Shown here piece by piece: positions 11,901 through 23,900 of a stretch of 64,000 nt of DNA. Position numbers and translations under genes: made by a program. Location: the NCBI GenBank assembly GCA_947396885.1, contig OX377206.1, positions 16,243,466 through 16,307,465 of the forward strand. Direction: 5' to 3'. The notes under the pieces were generated by a model. The model had not been told where the DNA came from. It searched no databases and was given only the letters and a program-made list of their open reading frames with translations. The DNA is from Heligmosomoides polygyrus polygyrus. Lineage: Eukaryota; Nematoda; Chromadorea; Rhabditida; Heligmosomidae. Position 1 is the first letter of the stretch, and each line of letters starts with the position of its first letter.

Positions 11901-14900
11901 CTGGATCTCTGCTCTCCTAGTGATGCAGGCACCGGCCCACTAGGTACCCAGTATGGTTTACAAATCTGTTATGAAGCAAGGAATCACAAGAACGGGGAGA
12001 TTGTGCAAAGAAAAAAATGTCGTGAAAAAGACCGTAGTAACCGGCTCATCCCTATCGTCAAATAGTAGATGACATTAGTCAGTTGTGGAATCCGCGATGC
12101 GTTCTACTTCTACGGGATATCGTGGAGACGATTGGAATGCGTATTTTGTCCTACACAACAATTTATCGTGGCCAGCCGATAGGCAATCCTTTTACCAAGC
12201 CACTGACAGCATACGGATGAAAGGCTCGCTTGATCTGGGCGGTACTGGAATCAAGAACCTTGAGTAGAGGTGCACGCAACATCCGACTACGCAGTTACGT
12301 CCTATCGTCAAGCAGTCCACTAAATGTCGAGCTCCTCGGAGAAAGGAGAAACAAGTATTCAAACTGTGATGAGATACAACAAGTCTGGTATCTGGGACGA
12401 GCTCTCTTCCAATGCTTTGTATTCTCGTGTGTTCTTACTGGTGGGCACTTCAAAAATAAACCGTGATTTCCTGATCAGGCGTAGCTTTCTGTGTAGCTGT
12501 ATATGCTAGCACTGTGCCAAACACGAGGTTGTAGGTCGATGTTTTCTGTTTATTTATTTTATTGAGCATTTTATTTATTTTGTCCCTCTTTGATGTTTCT
12601 AAAGTTTGTAGTTTATAGCATTCCACAGTTCAGTTTATATCCTATTACACTATTTTCGGCCATTCACGGTGGGCGTGTTGAATTTGGTCTTTTTTATTCT
12701 TTTCCATTATTCTTTATAATCGTTGTTTGAACTTTTCTGCGCTTCAAAGAAGGCGAAATCTCTGAGGCGTCTCCTGTATGAAGTGACGGGACAGTCCTGC
12801 TGAATATCTTCACAGAATCGGTATGTCAATAGTGGAGAATATCGATTTGACTGGGATTGACCATATATTTCAATTCCCCGACTTCCCCGTTTTGGCTTAG
12901 TACGCTCCGTCCACACCAACTTTCAGTTAGTTCTTCCAATAATAGAACTAATTTGCCCTTACGAACCACGCCGTACAGTCTACTTTGACGCGATATCATC
13001 TAGGTACTTTGAATATGTATCTGGTCAGAGCCACTGAGCACGTCAGTGCTTCATTGTTTATCCCTGGCTAGTCTTTCCGTTGTACTATAAAAGGCTTGTC
13101 TCAGGGTAGCTGGTGTAGAAGTCAGAATTCCGGAACGTCTACGCAATTCATTTTGAATCCTGTCAGCAGCTTGTTCAAGGAAGCCTTTGATACTTCCACT
13201 GTCTGAGATTCGCTATCGCAATTGCTTGGAAGAAAAAAGAGATGAGCACTGAGTTGCTCAACGGTAATGTTATGGCAGGAATTATGTCATAATAGCCGAA
13301 CCGGACATTCAATTTGCCTCGATGGTATTCTCATAGAATATTTGACTTATCGTGAAAAGACCTAGTATCATTTACAGGGTGCGTAAAAAGTATTGACGCA
13401 GTAAATGGCGGTTGTGGAAATAGTATTGCGCAGTAAGTTTTCAAATATTCACTTGAGAAATATGGAAAATGATCTTGCGAACACGATAGAGTAACTCGTG
13501 ATTGACATTGGCTCCTTTACTGTGAATACAGAAGCGAAAACGACGGAAAAATTCATGAGCGCGCGCCGCAAGTACTCGCTTGGATTTCGTCCCGTGCTTT
13601 TAACAGGGTAGCCTTCTGCGACTGGTCGCTTCTGTTGAAAGTAGCACAGACCTCATTTTCCAAAATCGCCTAAAAAGTGTAATCCAGCGGATTCATGCTT
13701 AAGCTGTGTTCGTCTGAGAAGCTGTCCACACCTGCGCGCGTTACCTGTTTGCCGTTATCGGACAGAGATTGATAATTTTGGATTCGAACGTTATTAACGA
13801 ACATATTGTAATCATTATCTGTTATAACAGAGCCGTGGCTGACGTTTAGGTTGCTGACCTCTTTCCTCACCAACCGTTTCGAACAGCGATTAATTCTCTT
13901 GTTAAGGAAATATTCAGCTCTTTGGGTAACAGACAAAAAAGGGCCACCGTAGCGACGATGGTCATCTTTCATCAGTTTTTTTTCTTCGTGTTTTTTGAGC
14001 ACAATACAGGAAACAAAAATAACACACAAAAACCTAGAGTGGTAGAAAGAGAAAACTGGAGCTGAAACAAAATGTAGGTGCGTCAATACTTTTTGCGCAC
14101 CCTGTACTTCTGTTTTTGTTTGTGTTTCCCCGCAAACAGATCGACAGATTTGTGCTAGACAGTTCCTTTGTTTGTCTAATTTCTCGGCCTTTTCCAGTAG
14201 GTGAAAAGGTTCTGAGTTAAACCAAGGGTTGAAGAGTCGTCATTCGTACAGTGGACTTGAAGAAGCAATCAATGGACGAACAAATTATGTTCCTTTGTAG
14301 TAAAGTTTTCCCTAATTTAGCGTGCTGTATAATTTTTCACACTGTAGTGATCACGTTTCAATTACCAAAGCAACTAATGAAGTCGTTTAAGGGCAGTGGA
14401 TTATCTTCCTATGCGATGACTCGACTACGTCTCGCTCTGAACTCTACGAGGTGCTTCGTTCACTACCTCGGATGGAACTCTCGCTACGACGAGTCTATCA
14501 CGCTGAACAAGATTCGCCTCAGCGAAAAGGTGGGGTCTGAACTGTAAAGGCTTTCGAGTTTTTCCTCAAAATTATTTGTTACCAGCAGGCCTAGCGACGC
14601 TTCTCTGATTGCTGGATGGGCTTCACTCAAAAAGCCCCACCCAATTTATCTAGGCGATTCGTACCCGCGCGGGGAATTCTGATCAGGACTCGACAACATC
14701 GATCGAAGTCGATTCACCATCGATAGTTTCTACTTGTTATGAAGTCTGCCTATCCGCCCACATAACGTAATTGGGTATATGTCGCGTAGGTGAGCAGCAT
14801 AGGTAGCTGGAAACGCCTAAACCAATCAGACCGCCTTGAATGGGAATGCCATTCAGAGAAGACGTATTCAGTCGGTACCCTGATGGGCTGGCACGTGTTC

Positions 14901-17900
14901 GGGCTGTGCTCTGCTTGGATATTATTGGCTGGCGCACTCCCACGTACCAATGCTGCTCACCTACGCGACATGTACCCGTAATTGTCATCTTAAGCGGTGA
15001 ACTCCGGGCCAAATGCGATATTTTGATCCAATCGATATCGTTTACCTGCTGGGAGGCCCAACAGAGACGGGCAGTTAGGGAAAATCTATACCATTTGCCA
15101 TTTTGTTCACTTGTATTGAAGCCTACATTACGGGCAGCAATATAATATACTTATAAATAAGGAATGACAATACAATATACTGATGAACGCGAAACTTATC
15201 CATTATTACGAGAAACACTAAACTCCGGGTAAAAGTGGATAATATTAATCAGTGGGTGGCCGATCGTTAGTGTTTTGCACGTAATAATGTATTAGTGTGA
15301 TATTTTTTCGGTCGATGGATTTCCCATAACTGTTGCGAATTCCTCTTCACGGTTCATATATGGGAGTACGCCTAACACTGTGGGGGAAAAATCAGGGATA
15401 TATTAAGGATAAAGACCGGAGTTATTCAATCTGTTTTGGGATGCGCAACGCATTCTGCTTCTAGGAAATAGTGTGGTAGCAATTTGAGTGTTTATTTGGT
15501 CCACACAATGACTTGCGGCTACCAGGAAAACTCAGCGTTCCGCTCGTACCAGACGAGTGGGGTACCAATTCACCGACCCCACAAGTGGTAGGTGGCTTCG
15601 TTCGCCTGGCCAGAAAATCCGCATCAAAGAATCGGGTGCACGTGATAGCCAGCACTTCTTCGACTGCTTTAGCCCGCGGTGTTGTGACACATACACACAT
15701 AAATACACAAACGTGCTAACTTGTATTTAGACGGATATGTGTTAAGGGTTTTTCATTGCAGGACGAAATATCGTCATTTGAAGCCATCAAGAAGGAGATG
15801 GGTGACAAAGTTCCTCAATCTCGTCTTGACTTCATCGTAAGGTGGTCGAACTCAACTGACGGCGTGGAGAGTCTCACACGTGACGATGTTGCTGCTCCAT
15901 CAAATCTGTTCAGCATAGTGAGTGACTTTTCTGAACAGAACATTTATTAAGCCAAAAGTGACACGAAATGAGTTCTGCACAAAATCAGTTCTGTACTTCT
16001 GATATGTCTAAGGCTAAGGCGCTGAATTAGGCGTCGGGAAGGTTACCTCGTTGGCGAGGATCATTTAGAAGAACCTGTTGTTTAGGGAGGATATCGTCCT
16101 CGACGTGTCTCGATCTCTCAGTACGAACAACTCAGTGCGGCCGCTGCTGAAGGACTGAAAAGAGAGGTTGGTGTCTGTCGTTATTTTATGCGTTGAATGA
16201 GTACTCCATAAGTAGTGATCTGCGCTGCCTCGGTTTCGTTCGGTGGGCTGGCGGGCTCCCGTTTTCTACAATAAACCGCCTTCCTAATATTATGTGGGTG
16301 GTTGAGGGTAATCCATTGCTGGACTGAAGCATGAAGGGCTCCTGGGTTATACGACATAGATTTGATTCGATTATCTGCCAGTTCTTTGTTTGATCCTTTG
16401 AATACACCTTCCATGTTATTCGCCTCTAAGAGCCTGTTCATTTTCCGCGACAGGAGCAAAGGCAGCGAAATGAGTGACGAAGCAAAGCATACCTATCGAT
16501 TTTTCATAGAAAACGTCTCGGCAGTGATCGATACGTATCCTTCGCCCTGTCCCTCCCGTTTCTGCCGCCGCAAAGTATGAACAGGCCATAAGTCCCCGTT
16601 TATACTTCCGATGCCACGCGTTGTGGCCAAATTGATCGATCGCGTCGCCCGATCAATATGGCCACAATACGTGGCGTCGCGTCGCTCGGCGTCGAAGTAT
16701 AAATGGGCCCTAAGGCCCTTGTTTCTCCGGTTGTTGGATCGCACCCACGCAGACCAACCAATCCTTCCATCTCTGAAGTCAGCGAACTGGTTACTGTACA
16801 TTGGATTAGATTGAATCATTTTCTGATATCTGATTCGGGTAACCCGATTCGAATCATCCGAAATTCCGGGTTCCGCGAAGTTAGCCTTATTCGAATTTTC
16901 CAATTATCCAAAGATTTTCGATTGGATCCGCTGTATCGAACGAATCATTTTCGGGTATCCGTTTCGGAAATGCCGATGCGGACCATCCAAACATCCGAGA
17001 GCCGCCAAATCTCCTTATCCGAATCAACCGAAAATCCGGGGTCCCCAAACCGTCGTCATACTAATAATCCAGTTATCCGAAGATTTTCGATCGGATTCAA
17101 TGTGTACTGGTTATGGAATTGCCTGGGGAGGATAAATCATTGATACGTCTACTAGCTGATCACCGCAAGCGTTGTGCAGAGCTTCACGAGAGATTCAATG
17201 GCCTACAGTTGCAGGATGTTTTGTTGCGGTCAATACTCTTGACAATTGGAACTCGAACCCGTGTGCCCTTTGATTTCTGGGCAGGATGGTATACCATTAC
17301 ATCCCCAGCGCTGTTTGATCGAATCCAACATACGGACATTCTCTTGGCCAAGACCCGCTTGCACTCAACAGTAATATCGGGATGAGCCCGCCGCTGATAT
17401 CAGCATGGAGTCAGTTAAGCTGAATGCCTTATCAGTGACAATGTTAAAAACATCACCGGACGGATGGTACAGAAGCTATAAGCTGTTAAGCTGTTACAGG
17501 GCGGTTTGTTGTGATGGAAATTCTATCCTCCACAATATCCATGAGAACTAGTGCTTGGCGCATTCCGCAAAGAATTCTACCGACCTTTATTCAGCCCAAG
17601 CTGACTGAAGTGTCCAGTTTGGTTCTAAAAAAGGCCTCACTAAACTACAGAATATGTAATCTGAGGTATTCAAGCGCTGATATGTCCCTTTTGCAAACTG
17701 CTTTTTCCGCGCTTGCTCTTGGAATCAGCCGACGTTGCAGTCACCTTGGCAGTCTTGTGTTCTTTGGGATTGAATAAGGTTGTTAAATTGTCACAACGAT
17801 GTTTTGTTGCGATCAAAACTTCTAGCGCCAGGCGGGACTCGGCCGGTGGTGTAATGGCGTACAGCATTCCCGCCCGGTCAGAGGGAGGTGCGGGTTCGAG

Positions 17901-20900
17901 TCCCGCCTGGCGCTAGAAGTTTTGATCGCAACAAAACATCGTTGTGACAGCTTACTACCTCGATACCAGCCACTTGAGGCTTAATGAAACCGATTTGAAT
18001 TGTTTCTATCAAGACAATCAGCTTCACTGGTTCCATGCTGATATCAGCGGCCAGCTCATCCCGGATACGGGTGGGTGCTGATCGGTCCCACGAGGTGTGG
18101 ATGTTGCGTTCGATCAAACGGCGCCGGTGGTGTAATGGCGTACAGCATTCCCGCCCGGTCAGAGGGAGGTGCGGGTTCGAGTCCCGCCTGGCGCTAGAAG
18201 TTTTGATCGCAACAAAACATCGTTGTGACAGCTTACTACCTCGATACCAGCCACTTGAGGCTTAATGAAACCGATTTGAATTGTTTCTATCAAGACAATC
18301 AGCTTCACTGGTTCCATGCTGATATCAGCGGCCAGCTCATCCCGGATACGGGTGGGTGCTGATCGGTCCCACGAGGTGTGGATGTTGCGTTCGATCAAAC
18401 GGCGCCGGTGGTGTAATGGCGTACAGCATTCCCGCCCGGTCAGAGGGAGGTGCGGGTTCGAGTCCCGCCTGGCGCTAGAAGTTTTGATCGCAACAAAACA
18501 TCGTTGTGACAGCTTACTACCTCGATACCAGCCACTTGAGGCTTAATGAAACCGATTTGAATTGTTTCTATCAAGACAATCAGCTTCACTGGTTCCATGC
18601 TGATATCAGCGGCCAGCTCATCCCGGATACGGGTGGGTGCTGATCGGTCCCACGAGGTGTGGATGTTGCGTTCGATCAAACGGCGCCGGTGGTGTAATGG
18701 CGTACAGCATTCCCGCCCGGTCAGAGGGAGGTGCGGGTTCGAGTCCCGCCTGGCGCTAGAAGTTTTGATCGCAACAAAACATCGTTGTGACAGCTTACTA
18801 CCTCGATACCAGCCACTTGAGGCTTAATGAAACCGATTTGAATTGTTTCTATCAAGACAATCAGCTTCACTGGTTCCATGCTGATATCAGCGGCCAGCTC
18901 ATCCCGGATACGGGTGGGTGCTGATCGGTCCCACGAGGTGTGGATGTTGCGTTCGATCAAACGGCGCCGGTGGTGTAATGGCGTACAGCATTCCCGCCCG
19001 GTCAGAGGGAGGTGCGGGTTCGAGTCCCGCCTGGCGCTAGAAGTTTTGATCGCAACAAAACATCGTTGTGACAGCTTACTACCTCGATACCAGCCACTTG
19101 AGGCTTAATGAAACCGATTTGAATTGTTTCTATCAAGACAATCAGCTTCACTGGTTCCATGCTGATATCAGCGGCCAGCTCATCCCGGATACGGGTGGGT
19201 GCTGATCGGTCCCACGAGGTGTGGATGTTGCGTTCGATCAAACGGCGCCGGTGGTGTAATGGCGTACAGCATTCCCGCCCGGTCAGAGGGAGGTGCGGGT
19301 TCGAGTCCCGCCTGGCGCTAGAAGTTTTGATCGCAACAAAACATCGTTGTGACAGCTTACTACCTCGATACCAGCCACTTGAGGCTTAATGAAACCGATT
19401 TGAATTGTTTCTATCAAGACAATCAGCTTCACTGGTTCCATGCTGATATCAGCGGCCAGCTCATCCCGGATACGGGTGGGTGCTGATCGGTCCCACGAGG
19501 TGTGGATGTTGCGTTCGATCAAACGGCGCCGGTGGTGTAATGGCGTACAGCATTCCCGCCCGGTCAGAGGGAGGTGCGGGTTCGAGTCCCGCCTGGCGCT
19601 AGAAGTTTTGATCGCAACAAAACATCGTTGTGACAGCTTACTACCTCGATACCAGCCACTTGAGGCTTAATGAAACCGATTTGAATTGTTTCTATCAAGA
19701 CAATCAGCTTCACTGGTTCCATGCTGATATCAGCGGCCAGCTCATCCCGGATACGGGTGGGTGCTGATCGGTCCCACGAGGTGTGGATGTTGCGTTCGAT
19801 CAAACGGCGCCGGTGGTGTAATGGCGTACAGCATTCCCGCCCGGTCAGAGGGAGGTGCGGGTTCGAGTCCCGCCTGGCGCTAGAAGTTTTGATCGCAACA
19901 AAACATCGTTGTGACAGCTTACTACCTCGATACCAGCCACTTGAGGCTTAATGAAACCGATTTGAATTGTTTCTATCAAGACAATCAGCTTCACTGGTTC
20001 CATGCTGATATCAGCGGCCAGCTCATCCCGGATACGGGTGGGTGCTGATCGGTCCCACGAGGTGTGGATGTTGCGTTCGATCAAACGGCGCCGGTGGTGT
20101 AATGGCGTACAGCATTCCCGCCCGGTCAGAGGGAGGTGCGGGTTCGAGTCCCGCCTGGCGCTAGAAGTTTTGATCGCAACAAAACATCGTTGTGACAGCT
20201 TACTACCTCGATACCAGCCACTTGAGGCTTAATGAAACCGATTTGGGTTGTTAAATTGGCCGTAACATCAAACGCTTCTTTGATATGTGGGAAAGTCTGA
20301 AAGCTGATAATGTTTAGCTTCCCAGAGTGCGTTGCAGGATGCGACCGTTCTGCTTTCTTCCACTGTTGAGGAAGGTTTCTTTCAGAGCTCAAAAACTTCG
20401 GGAGCAATGACGATAAAAACCTCTCAACCGCTGCGCACTAAAACACCATCTCTGACAAAATCAGAGGTAAAATCCTCTGTTTGCGTGGATTTCGTCGATT
20501 TTCACGCGACACTTGCAGCAATGTCTCATCTCGCCGTCAAGCGTTGGAGGCTCTCCACCACTACGTTCACCTCTTCGTAGCTATGAGGTAGCGACGAGTT
20601 CACATCATACTCACCACGTCTCTTCTCCCCCATCAGCTACAATGTACTCGAAGCGCGCTCGCACGATGTCTTCGGCGAGTTCCGGGAAGGACACTGGACC
20701 TATGGTGTCGCCAACTCCAGCTGGCTCTACTACACCAGCGCCTACGACAATATACGTATCCCCCAATGAGGTGATCAGCCCTGTACAGAGGATTGTGCTG
20801 CCACCGGTAGGTCACATTGTTTTTAACTTTAACTGTCTCATTTCGCCTAGTTAGGGTGTTGTTTTTCAGGTTTCGATTGAAGAGATTTCGGAGAGCTTTG

Positions 20901-23900
20901 AGCTTGATTCGCCACTACTTCTGACGCCATTGCATTCGGGTATGCTATTTTGTATACATTTTGTTTCGCGTGTATATCTCGAAACAATTATGTTCCATCT
21001 CGCGATCCACATCATGATGCGGCGCTATCCGAAGAACACTATACGAGGTGTGGGTTGGAGGCCCCTTCATTTTTTGTCACTCTCTGGTCGGAAATGTAGA
21101 AAGTAGGCTTCCGTAGTTAATATGCATTGGACCCGATGCCGACTCAGATAATTCAGATCCGTAATTTTGTTTTCAAGCCCCGGATAGATCAGTCACGTGG
21201 ATAATGGGTAATGAAAGGTCTGACTGCTGGAATAATAAATTCAGATAAGCTTATTACAGAAGAACTACCCGACGCACGTTAGAGCCGGGTGATCCGTCAT
21301 TTTTTTCAAACCACGGATAAATGGATAATAGTGTATTTCAAAATCCCGGATCTTATGGTTAGTATGAGTCAGATAAGGGTGATTTTCCCCAATCAGATTC
21401 TCGTGTGACTTAGATAACTATTCTAGTCAAAAATCTGAATTTTTTCTGATTTCCAATCCTTCGTAAAATCAGTTACGTAAACATCATTCGAAAATCCGTC
21501 AAATTTTTAATTACCCGTACAAAGTCAAGCATTCTGGGATAAAACCGTGTTGTAGGTAAGAGTTCGGTGTTATTACGTTTTCCGGAAACTTCTAAGCGTT
21601 TTGAGTGCTTCACTTTGAACTACCATAACTTTCTCAAATCTTATCGAATTTAGTCGAGATACAGGGTGCGTAAAAAGTATTGACGCACCTACATTTTGTT
21701 TCAGCTCCAGCTTTCTCTTTCTACCTCTCTAGGTTTTTGTGTGTTATTTTTGTTTCCTGTATTGTGCTCAAAAAACACTCACCAAAAAAACTGATGAAAC
21801 ATGACCATCGTCGTTACGGTGGCCCTTTTTTGTCTGTTACCCAAAGAGCTGAATATTTCCTTAACAAGAGAATTAGGCGCTGTTCGAAACGGTTGGTGAG
21901 GAAAGAGGTCAGCAACCTAAACGTCAGCCACGGCTCTGTTATAACAGATAATGATTACAATATGTTCAAGCACGATAACGTTCGTATCCAAAATTATCAA
22001 TCTCTGTCCGATAACGGCAAACAGGTAACGCGCGCAGGTGTGGACAGCTTCTCAGACGAACACAGCTTAAGCATGAATTCGCTGGATTACTCTTTTTAGG
22101 CGATTTTGGAAAATGAGGTCTGTGCTACTTTCAACAGAAGTGACCAGTCGCAGAAGGCTACCCTGTTAAAAGCACGGGACGAAATCCAAGCGAGTACTTA
22201 CGGCGCGCGCTCATGAACTTTTCCGTCGTTTTCGCTTCTGTATTCACAGAAAAAGGAGCCAGTGTCAATTACGAGTTACTCTATCGTGTTCGCAAGATCA
22301 TTTTCCATATTTCTCAAGTGAATATTTGAAAACTTACTGCGCAATACTATTTCCACAACCGTCATTTACTGCGTCAATACTTTTTACGCACCCTGTAGGT
22401 ACCGTTCGAGTCCGAACACTTTTGCCAATGGGCCACCAGTCGACTTATTTCATCAGCGAAAAAATTAGGTGGTCGAGATGCGATGAAATCCACGAAAACT
22501 ATCTAGGCTTGGTCCTGTTTGATGAAGGCTTTACCAGCGAGAATGTTCGAAAGTGTTTGAAAAGGTGGAAGTCGCTTGGTGAGAGGTCTGGAGAATATGC
22601 CGGATGAGGCAGAACTTCAACCCTTTTTCGTTCGATTTTCGAGTAGTGATTTGTGAAACGTGTGGGCGGGCGGTATCGTGAGAATCGGGCTTCTTCTGTT
22701 GACCAATGCCGACTGAAATTGACGCAATTTTCGGCGCATTTCGTCGATTTCTTTACAGTAGGAATCTGATGTGATCGTTTGGCCTGGTGCTAAAAATTCG
22801 TAACGAATCACACCAGCCGCCGATTACCACACAGTAAGCATTCCCTTTTTGGTGGAGGTTCGCCCTTGGAAAATTCCTAGAGGATTCGTTGGCGTCCAAC
22901 CACTGTTTCCTGTTATGCAGAATCCACTTTCCATCGCAAGTGATGATTCGATCCAAAAACTGGTCAGTTTGGTTGCGTAAAAGTGGAGAACAAATCTCGA
23001 AGCGTGACATGTTTTGCCGCTCACTCAACTCGTGGCGTACCCACGTTCGCGCTTTTTCACCTTCCTAAGGCGCTTCAAAGCATCCGCAACAGCAGTTTCA
23101 CTGACGTCTAGCTCTTCCGCGATCCGCGAACTGTTTGGGATGGTTCAGCTTCCACCAATCCCTTCAACTCGTCCGGGATTGCTCTAGGTCGACCGCTACG
23201 GGAGGCACCTTCGAGGCTGAAAGCTCCGGTCGAAATTTGCTGAATCACTGGCGCACTGTGCTTTCTTCAACACTATTAGGCCCCACACTTGACTGATTTG
23301 TCGAGCTGTCTCGGCGGCGTATTGTCCCCATTTGATGTTAAAATAAAATATCTTTCGGAAATATCCGTAGGATTGGCCTGAACCTTGAGGTCCCTGAAAA
23401 GCGGCCCAGAGGACGCCCGAAGCAACGCTGGCTAGATAGTTACGATAGATAGATACGTTGCACCTGGACTTAAAGATGGCTGGTGTGCACCCTGATCAAG
23501 CATTTGATCGGGAGAGTTGGCGTCACCACACCAGAAGAGCCGACCCTGCTGCCAAGCGGGACAGACGCTAATGAAAATGGTGATGATGATCTTTCGGAAG
23601 TACTCCGACATTCTTCAATAAGCTCTTCAAGAAGTGAAATATAAAACAACGTTGAAACATAAATTATTCAGTCAGATAGAGCGAAAATTCCTACAGAAAG
23701 CAGCGTTAATGCGCAATGCAGGTTGAATTTTTAATTAATAATAGGCGTATGAAAGTTAGTGACACAAAACGCTGAGAACTTTCCGTACAATCTAATATTT
23801 CACGAAATTGCGTATCGCCGCATTCAGATGGTCGACGCGCACTCTTAGGATTGGTAGCAGCAACACTTTGCTTATACTTACAGCCCCTTGTTAAGGTTAC

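Larger units (their letters stand above)
17789..20244 (+). repeat. Tandem array of a 281-bp unit with embedded tRNA-like gene
   Basis: Eight complete tRNA-like genes start at 18121, 18402, 18683, 18964, 19245, 19526, 19807 and 20088, exactly 281 bp apart, preceded by an altered copy at 17840. The units appear identical base for base, including the spacers, which points to very recent amplification or homogenisation. The spacer of each unit is a diverged inverse of 17320-17450. The array lies within ARID4 intron 21 in the same transcriptional direction as the gene. Confidence 0.97.

Noticed and set aside
17113..17385. Possible extra ARID4 exon ([16 protein letters not shown]...)
   Set aside because: The DNA is the tail of a family 1 SINE plus the decayed tRNA-like unit, and exons 21 and 22 already join in phase.
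17713..20232. Repeated 76- and 79-codon open frames on both strands of the 281-bp array
   Set aside because: They recur only because the unit repeats, overlap the tRNA-like gene on both strands and have no protein-like features; the Pol III signals explain the sequence better.
17789..20244. CRISPR-like array
   Set aside because: Unit and spacer are both identical in every copy and the unit is 281 bp; there are no variable spacers and the genome is eukaryotic.
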